Under the pieces are notes generated by a model, which ran no database searches, had not been told where the DNA came from, and saw only the letters and a list, made by a program, of their open reading frames with translations. DNA of 64,000 nt from Neobacillus sp. SuZ13 (lineage in GTDB: Bacteria; Bacillota; Bacilli; Bacillales; Cytobacillaceae), in contig NZ_CP126107.1 in NCBI RefSeq assembly GCF_030123365.1, positions 2,527,501 to 2,591,500 of the forward strand. The letters are read 5' to 3'. Below are positions 51,272 through 60,051 of the stretch, piece by piece (the stretch's first letter is position 1; every line of letters starts with the position of its first letter). The translations under genes were made by a program, and so were the position numbers.

Positions 51272-52407
51272 ATGGGAAATGGCTGGTTTCTTTATTTGTC
51301 GGTTGTCTGATGCTTTCCGGTTGTTCAGGTTTAAAAAATATTCAAGATGTAACCTATGTTGTGGCCATTGGTATGGATTATGATGAAAAAAAGAAGGAGT
51401 ATATTGCGTATCTACAATCCCTAAATTTCGCGAATGTGGCAAAAGTAGAAGGAAGTAAGCCTGCTGAACCCATCCCGAATTTTATTGCATCAGCAAGGGG
51501 AGAAACACTAAATTTAGCCGTTGGTAATCTATATAAAAAGTCGGAGCCTCCGTTATTTTTTGGCCATGTAGAAACACTTGTACTAAGTCAGAGAATAGTG
51601 AAGAATCATTTTAAAGAAGTAATTGTAGAAATGGGAAGGAATCGTTCGCTTCGGCATACCTTACGAATATTGACTACAGATGAGGATATTAAAGAAATTT
51701 TTAATATCAAGGCTTTATTTGATTATCCAGCCGTATACACGGTTCTTTTTAGAAAGGAAAAGAACGAATTGTATCAAGATGAACTAAAGCCTATGACCCT
51801 AATGCACTTTTTGAAAGAATATTATGAGCCGATGGGTGTGGCGAAATTGCCTTTGGTAAGGATCGATCCTCAAAGTTGGAAGGCTGATGAAAAATACCCA
51901 ATCGTATTTTTGGATGGATATGCCATTTTTCAACAGCAAAAATTTATAAAAGTCCTTCCTTTCAAAAACGCTGTATATATTAATTGGTTGTTAGAGAAAA
52001 AGGTTTCTTTAGATCAAAGAGTTGATAAAGAGGGAAAACTTGTAGCTGTCGTGAAACTAGGTACTCCCAAAATGAAGGTAAAATATGAGAAGGGGACTAC
52101 TAGCCCAATGTTTTCGATAGAATTGTCAGTACAAGCAGACTTGGTAGAAAAAATCAAAGATATTCCCGAACCGGATTTAGTGGAATTAATTGAAGAAGAT
52201 ATAAAAAGAAAGGTCACTTCCATTTATAAAAATGGTGTAAAAAATAAAACAGATATACTGAATGTGGGTGAAAAGTGGTATAGAAAACACGCGAAACCAT
52301 ATAGCGACTTACAAAAAACTAAAGTCTTTTATTTAGATAATGACTCTTTAACGGATCTAAAGGTTAAGGTGCAAATTTTTCATTTTAACAGCTATAAATA
52401 TGAATAG
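51268..52407 (+). CDS. Germinant receptor C subunit, Ger(x)C lipoprotein (379 aa)
   Basis: A lipoprotein signal with lipobox LSGC, then a GerAC-type soluble domain: NIQDVTYVVAIGMDYDEKKKEYIAYLQSLNFA, PLFFGHVETLVLSQRIVKNHFKEVIVEMGRN and LDGYAIFQQQKFIKVLP. It is diacylglycerylated and needed for receptor function. The ATG overlaps the previous stop (ATGA), so translation is coupled. The gene order B-A-C differs from the more usual A-B-C. Confidence 0.93.
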   Translation: MNGKWLVSLFVGCLMLSGCSGLKNIQDVTYVVAIGMDYDEKKKEYIAYLQSLNFANVAKVEGSKPAEPIPNFIASARGETLNLAVGNLYKKSEPPLFFGHVETLVLSQRIVKNHFKEVIVEMGRNRSLRHTLRILTTDEDIKEIFNIKALFDYPAVYTVLFRKEKNELYQDELKPMTLMHFLKEYYEPMGVAKLPLVRIDPQSWKADEKYPIVFLDGYAIFQQQKFIKVLPFKNAVYINWLLEKKVSLDQRVDKEGKLVAVVKLGTPKMKVKYEKGTTSPMFSIELSVQADLVEKIKDIPEPDLVELIEEDIKRKVTSIYKNGVKNKTDILNVGEKWYRKHAKPYSDLQKTKVFYLDNDSLTDLKVKVQIFHFNSYKYE

Positions 52408-52468
52408 GGTCAGGTATCAGCAAAATCAAAAGTGATGGTTAGACATTACCAAATAGGATGATGAAAAA

Positions 52469-53080
52469 ATGCAGAATCATATTGTTTACCTGTTAGAACA
52501 TTATGGGTACTTCGGAATCATATTTGCCTTAATTGGCGGTATTGTAGGACTTCCTCTACCCGATGAGGTTCTTCTAACCTATATTGGTTACAATGTGTTT
52601 AAGGGGGAATTATCCTATATAATTTCTATTGTAAGTGCTTTTATTGGGGCATCGGCAGGGATTTCACTTAGCTACTATATTGGTTATAGATTTGGGCTGC
52701 CTTTAATCACAAAATATGGACCGAAATTTCACATTACCGAACAAAAAATGAATAAAACCATGAAATTATTCCGGAAATTCGGACCATTTCTTTTATTGTT
52801 TGGATATTTTATACCCGGGGTACGGCATCTTACCGCTTATATTGGAGCTGTCAACCGCTTTCCCTTTAAAAAATTTACTGTTTACGCCTATACTGGTGCA
52901 CTCATATGGAGTTTTGCTTTTATCACACTAGGAAGGATATTAGGCGAAAATTGGCATACCGTTGAACGATATATGTCAACATACAGTATTTATATAATTA
53001 CCTTCTTCTTGGCCCTATTAATAATCATATATTTTTTTCGGAAGAGAAGAAATCGATTAAAGCAACGGGGTTTAGCATGA
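52469..53080 (+). CDS. DedA-family membrane protein (203 aa)
   Basis: Five to six helices with the DedA features GLPLPDEVLLTYIGYNVF, SYYIGYRFGLPLITKYG, FGPFLLLFGYFIPGVRHLTAYIGAVNRF and KKFTVYAYTGALIWS. The acidic and Arg residues in these motifs are conserved in the family. It scrambles or imports undecaprenyl phosphate and related lipids. It stands 61 bases after the germination operon and could be part of it. Confidence 0.87.
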   Translation: MQNHIVYLLEHYGYFGIIFALIGGIVGLPLPDEVLLTYIGYNVFKGELSYIISIVSAFIGASAGISLSYYIGYRFGLPLITKYGPKFHITEQKMNKTMKLFRKFGPFLLLFGYFIPGVRHLTAYIGAVNRFPFKKFTVYAYTGALIWSFAFITLGRILGENWHTVERYMSTYSIYIITFFLALLIIIYFFRKRRNRLKQRGLA

Positions 53081-53285
53081 GACTGTAAATATAAACTAAG
53101 CTTTCATAAAGGCTTCCAGCGCCAATACATTAAAAAATATCTAAAAATTCAAAGTAATGGATTGACAACACCCTATTTAAGTTTTATAGTAAATTCAACA
53201 GTTTTTTTAATACCAAGTAAACCTGTAGGTGAAATAAGAATATACTTATTTTTTACTTCTAGTTTAAAAGCCGATTGGACTACCA

Positions 53286-53318
53286 AAGGCTCCTGTTCAT
53301 TACAGGAGTCTTTTTTAT
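53286..53318 (+). terminator. Terminator between DedA and the 113-aa gene
   Basis: CTCCTGT (53290-53296) pairs with ACAGGAG (53302-53308) across a 5-nt loop, followed by TC and T6. The rest of the 312-base gap 53081-53392 holds no gene that I can support. Confidence 0.75.
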
Positions 53319-53392
53319 TGGTTTTGGATCGGAGAATATTAAAAAGAAATCTTCTTGAAAGGCCATCATCATAATTAAAAAGGAGGATATTC

Positions 53393-53734
53393 ATGGTGCA
53401 TACCCAAAACTCTCATACTGTCGAGATTACCTTAAAATTGAAAAAACAGAATTCCTTAGAAAAAAGTGAATATCTTAATTTGCCTGATTTACAGTTTTTT
53501 CAATGGTGTCATTCACAATATGGGTTAAACAAGGGTGTTTATAATACGATTGATCAGTGGTTTTATGGAATTGGAATTGAACGTATTCAATATCGTCGGA
53601 TCTTCATTCTGAAATTTTTGGATTTTAGTAAAGATTGTGGGGCGGTGAAGGAGCACCAGAAATTTATACGATTTGGAAATGGAGGTCTCATTAGAAGGCT
53701 CCAGGGATTTATGTGGGATATTAATCTTAGATGA
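53393..53734 (+). CDS. Hypothetical protein (113 aa)
   Basis: ATG at 53393 behind AAAAAGGAGG is among the best ribosome sites in the window, so this is probably a real gene. The protein is soluble, Lys/Phe/Tyr-rich and shows FFQWCHSQYGLNKGVYNTIDQWFYGIGIERIQYRRIFILKFLDFSKD. I do not recognise a family. A reverse-strand ORF of similar length (53525-53770) is a shadow. Confidence 0.68.
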   Translation: MVHTQNSHTVEITLKLKKQNSLEKSEYLNLPDLQFFQWCHSQYGLNKGVYNTIDQWFYGIGIERIQYRRIFILKFLDFSKDCGAVKEHQKFIRFGNGGLIRRLQGFMWDINLR

Positions 53735-53859
53735 AGGCGAGAATTGTATACCGTAATTTCTCCTATGCAAATATTACGTAAGATTAGTTAACAAAAATGG
53801 AGAAACACAAAGATTATTGTATTAAAATATCTAGATAAAAATATTGGGGAGGTCTTCTT

Positions 53860-54006
53860 ATGAGCACTAATGACAAAGTTCTTTTCGCTGGAGATGTTTA
53901 TACGATAATATACGACTATAAAAATGGTCAATACGAAATTAAAAAAGAAGATGAACGGGGAAAAGTAGTATTGGTTACTGAAAATGACATAAATAAGTTG
54001 CTTTAA
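53860..54006 (+). CDS. Small hypothetical protein (48 aa)
   Basis: ATG at 53860 behind GGGGAGGTC opens a 48-codon frame. The product is hydrophilic with beta-strand-like pattern: KVLFAGDVYTIIYDYKNGQYEIKKEDERGKVVLVTENDINKLL, reminiscent of a tiny SH3-like barrel. No family is known to me. The palindromic repeat copy starts five bases after its stop. Confidence 0.68.
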   Translation: MSTNDKVLFAGDVYTIIYDYKNGQYEIKKEDERGKVVLVTENDINKLL

Positions 54007-54010
54007 TTTT

Positions 54011-54087
54011 GGCTGTGTTAAAGGGGATTGTTGATTTAATCACTCTGTTGATTGGAGCGGAATTCAACAGACAAGTTTAACACAGCC
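54011..54087. repeat. Palindromic repeat element, short copy (77 bp)
   Basis: Same ends as the element at 1028-1186: GGCTGTGTTAAA (54011-54022) and TTTAACACAGCC (54076-54087) are perfect 12-bp inverted ends. Inside, CTGTTGATTGGAGCGG and ATTCAACAGACAAG match the long copy; about 80 bp of GC-rich centre are missing. It is placed directly after the 48-aa gene and may act as a terminator-like hairpin there. Confidence 0.85.
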
Positions 54088-54127
54088 CTTAATTTTTAAT
54101 AACAGGTGCTTTCGATGTCTATTTCCT

Positions 54128-55729
54128 TTAAGGAAATAGACTCTTTTTAATCCGTAAGGCAACTCTCAATTGCATGGTTGTTTCTGAATCCTTTAAGCTT
54201 TTTCCGAGAATTTCTTCACACTTTTCAATTCGATAAATGACTGTGTTCCGATGAACATATAACCGTTTGGCTGTTTCGGAGATTTGGCAGTGTGTCTCTA
54301 AATAGACAGACAATGTGTCTAGCAGTGTCTGATCATCTTCAACATTTGTGTCTGCCAATCGACTTAGGACAATTGTATAAAAATTCTTTAATTCATCATG
54401 AGGGACCATTCGCAATAATTCCATGACATCCTTGGTATGATATGTTTGGATATAGGCAATTTTCTTTGAAAACTGCCCCTGTGCTAAGGCGTCTACAGCG
54501 TCTTTGTAAGCTTTTTTAACATCAAGAAACGTATGGGTTATATGACTCACACCAAAGGAAATCGTATTCCCGAAGTAAGTAGAGACTTTTTCCTGAAGGT
54601 GAAGTAAGGTCGATTCACAGTAAGCACTTGGCGCCCCGAGTGTTTCTTGAATTTCAAATAAAAGAATACAAGTTTCACCTTTTGTGAAAAAGTGGATGCA
54701 GGGAGTTATAACAGAGACTTCCCCTTCCATAAAATCATAAATATCATCTGCTTTTTCAAGGCGCTCGGTAAAGCTAGGGTGATGGTTGTCCCTGTCGATT
54801 TTACCAACTGCACAAATATACCTCTGGTCATTTTGTAAAGAAAACTCCGCTGCTCGACCAATAATTTCCTCATGAGAAGAAAATGTACCATCTGAAAAAT
54901 GAAGGAAGAAATCATTTCGTTTACTTCGTTCTTGCTGTCGTAGTGCATGTTCCTTCATAATTGCAAACGAGATTACATTGGCAGCTTGTTCTATCGTTAA
55001 TGATATCAGATGATCGGTTTTCTCAATTTCCCCTATAATCATAAGAAATCCTTTTTTCCTTTCACTGATGTGTACAGGGAATAAAGTACAGGTCTGTTTA
55101 GTGGATCGGACTGACAATGAAATGGGAGTAGTCATTATAGAAGGAATGTGAAGACCATCCAGAATTAAAGGGAAGTCTAGGTTCGTGATCGGTTGATAAA
55201 TCGGCTTGAAATGCTGATCAATTAATTGAACAGGCCTCCTGATCACTTGAGATAAATCTTGAAGTAAGAATTTAATCCCTTTCCCTTCCATAATGATTTT
55301 GGTAAATTGCTTGTGGGTCTCTAATGCAAGTGTCAATTCAGCAGCCCGTTGATCCAATATTGCTCGTAATGTATGATTGACAATTTCGCCAAGTGATAAT
55401 TCTAATGGTAGTTCAATTATGGGGAAAGCTAGCTCGTTTGCCAAATTTATAACTTCTGGTGGTACTTTTTCTAGAAAGCGTTTCGTCTTGATCGCTAGTC
55501 CAGCACAACTTTGTTCAGCCATCGCTTGTATTAGCTCGATTAGCTTATAGGGCTGGTCTTTGAAATGATAAGCGGTTGTGATAAGAAATTCATTTGCATG
55601 TAAGAATGGAATAATATCGGGTGCATCCATCATATTGACGGATTCCACTTCACGTCCTGTTCCAGATTCTCCGGCGATAATCGTCATTCCTGCTAAATGT
55701 GAAATCGTTAAGACTTCATTTACTTTCAT
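54128..55729 (-). CDS. pucR: PucR-family transcriptional regulator (533 aa)
   Basis: The N-terminal PucR domain has NEVLTISHLAGMTIIAGESGTGREVESVNMMDAPDIIPFLHANEFLITTAYHFKD. A central GGDEF-like region is followed by a C-terminal helix-turn-helix, LETHCQISETAKRLYVHRNTVIYRIEKCEEILG. In B. subtilis PucR regulates purine and allantoin breakdown genes. ATG at 55729 follows CAAGGAGTG; an in-frame start at 55774 has none. It is divergent from pucF and likely controls it. Confidence 0.88.
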   Translation of the reverse strand: MKVNEVLTISHLAGMTIIAGESGTGREVESVNMMDAPDIIPFLHANEFLITTAYHFKDQPYKLIELIQAMAEQSCAGLAIKTKRFLEKVPPEVINLANELAFPIIELPLELSLGEIVNHTLRAILDQRAAELTLALETHKQFTKIIMEGKGIKFLLQDLSQVIRRPVQLIDQHFKPIYQPITNLDFPLILDGLHIPSIMTTPISLSVRSTKQTCTLFPVHISERKKGFLMIIGEIEKTDHLISLTIEQAANVISFAIMKEHALRQQERSKRNDFFLHFSDGTFSSHEEIIGRAAEFSLQNDQRYICAVGKIDRDNHHPSFTERLEKADDIYDFMEGEVSVITPCIHFFTKGETCILLFEIQETLGAPSAYCESTLLHLQEKVSTYFGNTISFGVSHITHTFLDVKKAYKDAVDALAQGQFSKKIAYIQTYHTKDVMELLRMVPHDELKNFYTIVLSRLADTNVEDDQTLLDTLSVYLETHCQISETAKRLYVHRNTVIYRIEKCEEILGKSLKDSETTMQLRVALRIKKSLFP

Positions 55730-55784
55730 GGAAAACACTCCTTGTGAAAAATCAAAACACTGAAAATATTTCATTTATTTTATC

Positions 55785-55797
55785 ATGATTTAGTTAA
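55785..55797. promoter_or_regulatory. Possible PucR-box-like site in the pucR-pucF gap
   Basis: ATGATTTAGTTAA resembles the B. subtilis PucR box (WWWCNTTGGTTAA) at most but not all positions (three mismatches). It lies in the 171-bp divergent gap, where such a site would be expected. Weak evidence. Confidence 0.25.
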
Positions 55798-55900
55798 TTT
55801 GCATAAAAATTTACGATAATTTTTACGTTTTCTCTAATGATGTTCATTTAATATGATTATAAACTAGGAATATAAGAATTTATGGTGAGGAGTGAAGTGG

Positions 55901-57142
55901 ATGGCCATTCAAGTAGACAACTTGGAAAAAGGTCAGGTGGGAGCAATGATTGAATGGCTTGCTTCGATTGGAGCAACGGAGAACGGGGGAGTAACAAGAC
56001 TTTTGTATTCTCCATCCTGGCTGGAGGCGCAGCAGGCATTAAAAAATATAATGGACCAAGCGAAACTGCATACGTACTTTGACAGTGTCGGGAATTTATT
56101 TGGAAGATTACCAGGAACAGATTTAAATGGGAAGACAATCTTGACCGGCTCTCACGTTGATACGGTCATCGATGGCGGGAAATATGATGGTGCCTATGGA
56201 ATTCTTGCCAGTTTCATTGCAGTAATGAGGCTTTTTCAAGCATATGGATACCCAAAGAAAACGATCGAAGTGGTCTCTCTGAGTGAAGAAGAAGGGAGTC
56301 GTTTTCCCCTTACCTTTTGGGGATCAAGAAATATCTGTGGTACATATACCCTTGACTGGGTAACAGAGGTGAATGACACCGCGGGAATTCCATTTTTGGA
56401 AGCGATGAAAGAAGTGGGATTTGATCCTGAAAAGTATTCGTCTCCCTTTCGCGATGATGTGGAACGTTTTGTTGAGATTCATATAGAACAAGGGATGGTT
56501 CTTGAGAAAAATCAGAAACAGGTGGGGATCGTGACACATATTGTAGGTCAACGCCGGTATACCATTCGCATCAAGGGAGAAAGTAACCACGCAGGGACGA
56601 CCCCGATGTCATATCGGAAGGATGCGCTTACTACCGCTTCCTATTTTATTTCCTATTTAACAGAAAAAGCGAAAGCGGCGAACCCGCAATTAGTGGCAAC
56701 GGTGGGAAGATTACAGGTAAAACCGAATGTACCGAATGTAGTCGCGGGTGAGGTAGAGTTTAGCCTGGATATTCGCCATCATCAGGAAGAGGTTATTGAT
56801 CTATATTGTAACGAGATTCTCACAGAGTTTAAACGATATACTGAAAGCTTAAGTATGGAAATTGCAATCTCCCAATGGATGGATGTAAAGCCAGTTAAGA
56901 TGGACGCGGAGATGTGTGAGTGGGCTCGCGAAATCGCCGAACGGAAAAACTACCGTTATCAAGACATGATCTCGGGCGCAGGGCATGATTCCCAAGTATT
57001 TGGTATGAAATGCCCCACATCTTTATTATTTGTCCCAAGTCAAAAAGGTATCAGTCATTCACCAAAAGAATTTACGAGCTTGGAAGATTTAGAAACAGGA
57101 ATTGATCTATTAACTGAAGTTTTATATAAACTAGCATATTAA
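55901..57142 (+). CDS. pucF: Allantoate amidohydrolase (PucF/AllC type, 413 aa)
   Basis: M20-family metallo-amidase. Metal ligands are visible in LTGSHVDTVIDGGKYDGAYG and SEEEGSRFPLTFWGSRN, and IEIHIEQGMVLE and SGAGHDSQVF are hallmarks of the allantoate deiminase / N-carbamoyl amino acid hydrolase family. The dimerisation lid is in the middle (RRYTIRIKGESNHAGTTPM). It converts allantoate to ureidoglycine, releasing ammonia and CO2. ATG at 55901 follows GTGAGGAG. It is followed 13 bases later by pucG, which uses the product. Confidence 0.88.
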   Translation: MAIQVDNLEKGQVGAMIEWLASIGATENGGVTRLLYSPSWLEAQQALKNIMDQAKLHTYFDSVGNLFGRLPGTDLNGKTILTGSHVDTVIDGGKYDGAYGILASFIAVMRLFQAYGYPKKTIEVVSLSEEEGSRFPLTFWGSRNICGTYTLDWVTEVNDTAGIPFLEAMKEVGFDPEKYSSPFRDDVERFVEIHIEQGMVLEKNQKQVGIVTHIVGQRRYTIRIKGESNHAGTTPMSYRKDALTTASYFISYLTEKAKAANPQLVATVGRLQVKPNVPNVVAGEVEFSLDIRHHQEEVIDLYCNEILTEFKRYTESLSMEIAISQWMDVKPVKMDAEMCEWAREIAERKNYRYQDMISGAGHDSQVFGMKCPTSLLFVPSQKGISHSPKEFTSLEDLETGIDLLTEVLYKLAY

Positions 57143-57155
57143 GGAGTGGTTAGAG

Positions 57156-58406
57156 ATGGCATTTTCTGAGTTGCATACCCCAATGAGAACGATAATGACT
57201 CCAGGGCCCGTGGAAGTCGACCCTAGAGTATTGCGTGCGATGAGCACACCTATCTTAGGTCAATTCGATCCTGCTTTTACAAATATTATGAACCAAGTCA
57301 TGGAAATGCTTCGGCAAGTTTTCCAAACGAAAAATCGCTGGGCATTTCCCATCGATGGCACATCCCGTTCCGGAAATGAAGCCATCCTTTGCAGTATCAT
57401 CGAACCGGGAGACAGGGTGCTTGTACCGATTTTTGGGAGATTCGGCCATTTATTAGTAGAGATTTGTGAAAGATACGGTGCGGAAGTGTATACGATGGAG
57501 TGTCAGTGGGGAGAAGTTTTTGATCCGCAAGCTGTCATTGATGAAATGGAGCGGGTAGAGCCGAAAATTTTAGCGATTGTGCATGGCGAAACATCTACGG
57601 GTCGAATGCAGCCGCTGAAAGAGATTGGGCAAGCCTGTCGTGAACAGGACGTATTGCTCGTGGTGGATGCGGTCGCTTCCATTGGTGGTGTTGATGTCAA
57701 AACCGATGAATGGTGTATTGACGGTTTAATTGGCGGTACGCAAAAATGCTTATCCGTTCCATCTGGGATGGCACCAATTACCTTTAATGAACGAATTGAA
57801 AGCATTCTAAAGGCCCGTAAAAAGGTCGAACGCGGAATCGCGACTGAAGAGGACCTTCTCTATTCCCGAAGCAGTTATCCGATAGCAAGCAACTATTTTG
57901 ATTTAAGCATGCTCCAGGATTATTGGGGCCCAAGAAGACTCAACCATCATACCGAGGCCACTTCAATGATTTATGCTCTGTATGAGGGGCTTCGATTAGT
58001 GTTAGAGGAGGGACTTGAACAGCGATTTGAACGTCATAAGTACCACGAAACCGCGTTAGTTGCAGGGCTGGAGGCAATGGGTTTGCAGCAATTTGGCGAA
58101 GCCGAGCATAAACTGCCATGTGTTACCTGCGTAGAAATTCCAAACGGGGTAGACGGAGAATCCGTCCGGAAAATGCTGCTCGATGCCTTCAGTATCGAAA
58201 TAGCTTCCTCCTTTGGACCACTCCACGGAAAGATATGGAGAATTGGAACGATGGGATATAGCTGCCGACAGGAAAATGTGTTGTCTGTTCTAAGTGGATT
58301 AGAAGCGGTATTGATTCGTCATGGAGTAAACGTAAATCGTGGACAAGCATTACAGGCTGCGCTTGATGTCTATGCTGTAGAGAATCGTATGGCAGTGTTG
58401 AAATAG
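57156..58406 (+). CDS. pucG: (S)-ureidoglycine-glyoxylate aminotransferase (416 aa)
   Basis: PLP-dependent class V aminotransferase. The PLP Lys is in GGTQKCLSVPSG and an Asp in VVDAVASIGG holds the cofactor; MSTPILGQFDPAF near the start and TSRSGNEA are typical. PucG transfers nitrogen from ureidoglycine to glyoxylate, giving glycine and oxalurate. The immediate upstream neighbour pucF makes ureidoglycine, so the pair forms a pathway step. AAGGAGTG precedes ATG. Confidence 0.92.
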   Translation: MAFSELHTPMRTIMTPGPVEVDPRVLRAMSTPILGQFDPAFTNIMNQVMEMLRQVFQTKNRWAFPIDGTSRSGNEAILCSIIEPGDRVLVPIFGRFGHLLVEICERYGAEVYTMECQWGEVFDPQAVIDEMERVEPKILAIVHGETSTGRMQPLKEIGQACREQDVLLVVDAVASIGGVDVKTDEWCIDGLIGGTQKCLSVPSGMAPITFNERIESILKARKKVERGIATEEDLLYSRSSYPIASNYFDLSMLQDYWGPRRLNHHTEATSMIYALYEGLRLVLEEGLEQRFERHKYHETALVAGLEAMGLQQFGEAEHKLPCVTCVEIPNGVDGESVRKMLLDAFSIEIASSFGPLHGKIWRIGTMGYSCRQENVLSVLSGLEAVLIRHGVNVNRGQALQAALDVYAVENRMAVLK

Positions 58407-58418
58407 AGAAAATACTAG

Positions 58419-58466
58419 GGTGCCGGTCCTTATTTGTTCAGAAAATGGGGATCGGTACCTTTTTTT
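58419..58466 (+). terminator. Terminator of the pucF-pucG operon
   Basis: GGTGCCGGTCC pairs with GGATCGGTACC through G.U pairs and runs into T7. The remaining gap to 58770 shows no gene and only short GC patches. Confidence 0.75.
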
Positions 58467-58770
58467 CTTAATGCTAGGTTACCTATCGCTTTAATTACCG
58501 CTGCCTAATTAACACATGTGAATCGCAGCGTTCTAGTGTCAAAAAAAAATGATCGCCCTGGCGGATTTTTGCGGAAATTACGCTGAATGGTGAAGAATTG
58601 TATTTAAACTATAAGGGTGCTTGAGTTTAAGAATCAGCTGTCATCCAGCTGGATTTTTCATTGTCCAACTTAAAGATGCAGTTTAGTACTACAATAAGAA
58701 AAGGGAAAAAGAGACCTATCGACGAATTGATAATATTAGTAAATTAATGTCATATATATTGGAGGTATTT

Positions 58771-59121
58771 ATGAATCCTATACTAAATCAAATCGGGACA
58801 GTTTTTATTCCTGTACGTAATATTGAAGAGGCACGTAATTGGTATTGTGACATACTTGGTTTAGCAGCAGAAGGCGAAATATTATTTGGTCATTTGTTTA
58901 TAGTACCTATGAATGGAACAGGGATTGTATTAGATAGCAAAATTTATTCAGTTGAAAATATATTCAAAGTCCCACTATTTCATTTCAATACGAATAATAT
59001 AGAAGATGCTTACGAGTTTATGAGGGAAAAGAATGTAGAAATAACAACAGGAATAGAGCATAACCAATGGTTTAATTTTAAAGACCCTGATGGCAATCAT
59101 TTGATGGTGTGCAAGTGTTAA
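58771..59121 (+). CDS. VOC-superfamily (glyoxalase-like) protein (116 aa)
   Basis: A single VOC domain: GTVFIPVRNIEEARNWYCDILGLAAEGEILF in the first module and FHFNTNNIEDAYEFMREKNVEITTGIEHNQWFNFKDPDGNHLMVC in the second. Substrate unknown. ATG at 58771 follows TTGGAGG, whereas the longer in-frame start at 58747 lacks a site. Confidence 0.85.
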   Translation: MNPILNQIGTVFIPVRNIEEARNWYCDILGLAAEGEILFGHLFIVPMNGTGIVLDSKIYSVENIFKVPLFHFNTNNIEDAYEFMREKNVEITTGIEHNQWFNFKDPDGNHLMVCKC

Positions 59122-59463
59122 AACCTTTTTTAGCTTAACCAGTTAATAGTTTGTCGTATAACTCTTTGTAGTCTTCTATTACCTGGAATGATCTCATCAG
59201 TCGTTTTCTTTTTACGGGAATTCCGAATATCATTTTGAACAGCCATTTACAAGGCGTGGCGAAGCTAACACGAGCCACGTTTTGTAATACGGTTTACCGA
59301 TGCAGGAAACTTACCTGAAGAGTCTACACACTGGCTACCTTATATTACGATCGGGTGCTTTTCCGGAATTTTTTAATGGGTTTTATGCAATTGATAAAAT
59401 CTTTGATCTTTACTTTGGTTATACTCATTGATAAGCATGTAAAGATAGGGGGCTATTTTATCT
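59122..59463. other. Intergenic region with hairpin and a possible gene remnant
   Basis: An imperfect inverted repeat (ACAAGGCGTGGC with GCCACGTTTTGT, about 59249-59286) is followed by a start-less open stretch (59281-59376) reading FTDAGNLPEESTHWLPYITIGCFSGIF and then a stop. It looks like a protein fragment, perhaps from a lost gene, but I cannot name it. A 38-codon minus-strand frame (59132-59248) has no ribosome site. Confidence 0.4.
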
Positions 59464-59928
59464 ATGGAAAGAATAATATTGTGGTCACTGCTAATAATCG
59501 GGATCGCCCTTTTGTTTTCTAGTTTAAGAAAACCACCAATCAAAAATTGGATTTTAATTTTTTCATTGTCCTCTTATTTTTCAACGTTTTTTGGTGTTCT
59601 TGTGGTAGAAGAGAACATGCTCGAATATCCAGTGAGATTTCTTAGTCACTATTTTAGTTCCAGCCTTCTTTATGAATATCTTCTATTTCCAGTTGTTTGT
59701 ATTTACTTTTATCAAACGACTTATCGTTCAAGCTATCTCAACATTGTTCTACAATGTATTTTGTACACCACTGTTTTAACGATAATTGAGATTTTTTTTG
59801 AAAGATATACCGAGTTAATTAAATACCATACATGGACATGGAAATACACATATATCAGCACCTTTCTTCTAATAATGTTTATCCGTTTTTTTATGCAATT
59901 GATAAACAGGAAGGAAAGAGATATTTAA
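59464..59928 (+). CDS. CBO0543-family membrane protein (154 aa)
   Basis: Five hydrophobic segments with GVLVVEENMLEYPVRFLSHYFSSSLLYEYLLFPVVCIYFYQTTYRSSYLN and EIFFERYTELIKYHTWTWKYTYISTFLLIMFIRFFMQLINRK. This matches the CBO0543 family of small Bacillus/Clostridium membrane proteins with unknown function, and is distantly related to the broken gene at 30177. GGGGGG lies 15 bases upstream of ATG. Confidence 0.82.
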   Translation: MERIILWSLLIIGIALLFSSLRKPPIKNWILIFSLSSYFSTFFGVLVVEENMLEYPVRFLSHYFSSSLLYEYLLFPVVCIYFYQTTYRSSYLNIVLQCILYTTVLTIIEIFFERYTELIKYHTWTWKYTYISTFLLIMFIRFFMQLINRKERDI

Positions 59929-59951
59929 GTAATCTAGGCTGATTTTTTTGA

Positions 59952-59981
59952 TTAAATAAAAGGCACCGTAAATACGGTGCG
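59952..59981 (-). terminator. Terminator of the SleB-like gene
   Basis: GCACCGTA pairs with TACGGTGC across two bases. The minus strand continues into CTTTTATTT. Confidence 0.75.
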
Positions 59982-60051
59982 AATTTATATGCATTTTACT
60001 TTACATATTTAACTGTATATTCAAGTTTTGTGATAGGAAAAATGTCTCCCT

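Noticed and set aside
53173..53394. Minus-strand ORF of 73 codons upstream of the 113-aa gene
   Set aside because: It runs through a plus-strand terminator and has no ribosome site.
59132..59248. 38-codon minus-strand frame
   Set aside because: No ribosome site or terminator and no recognisable features.
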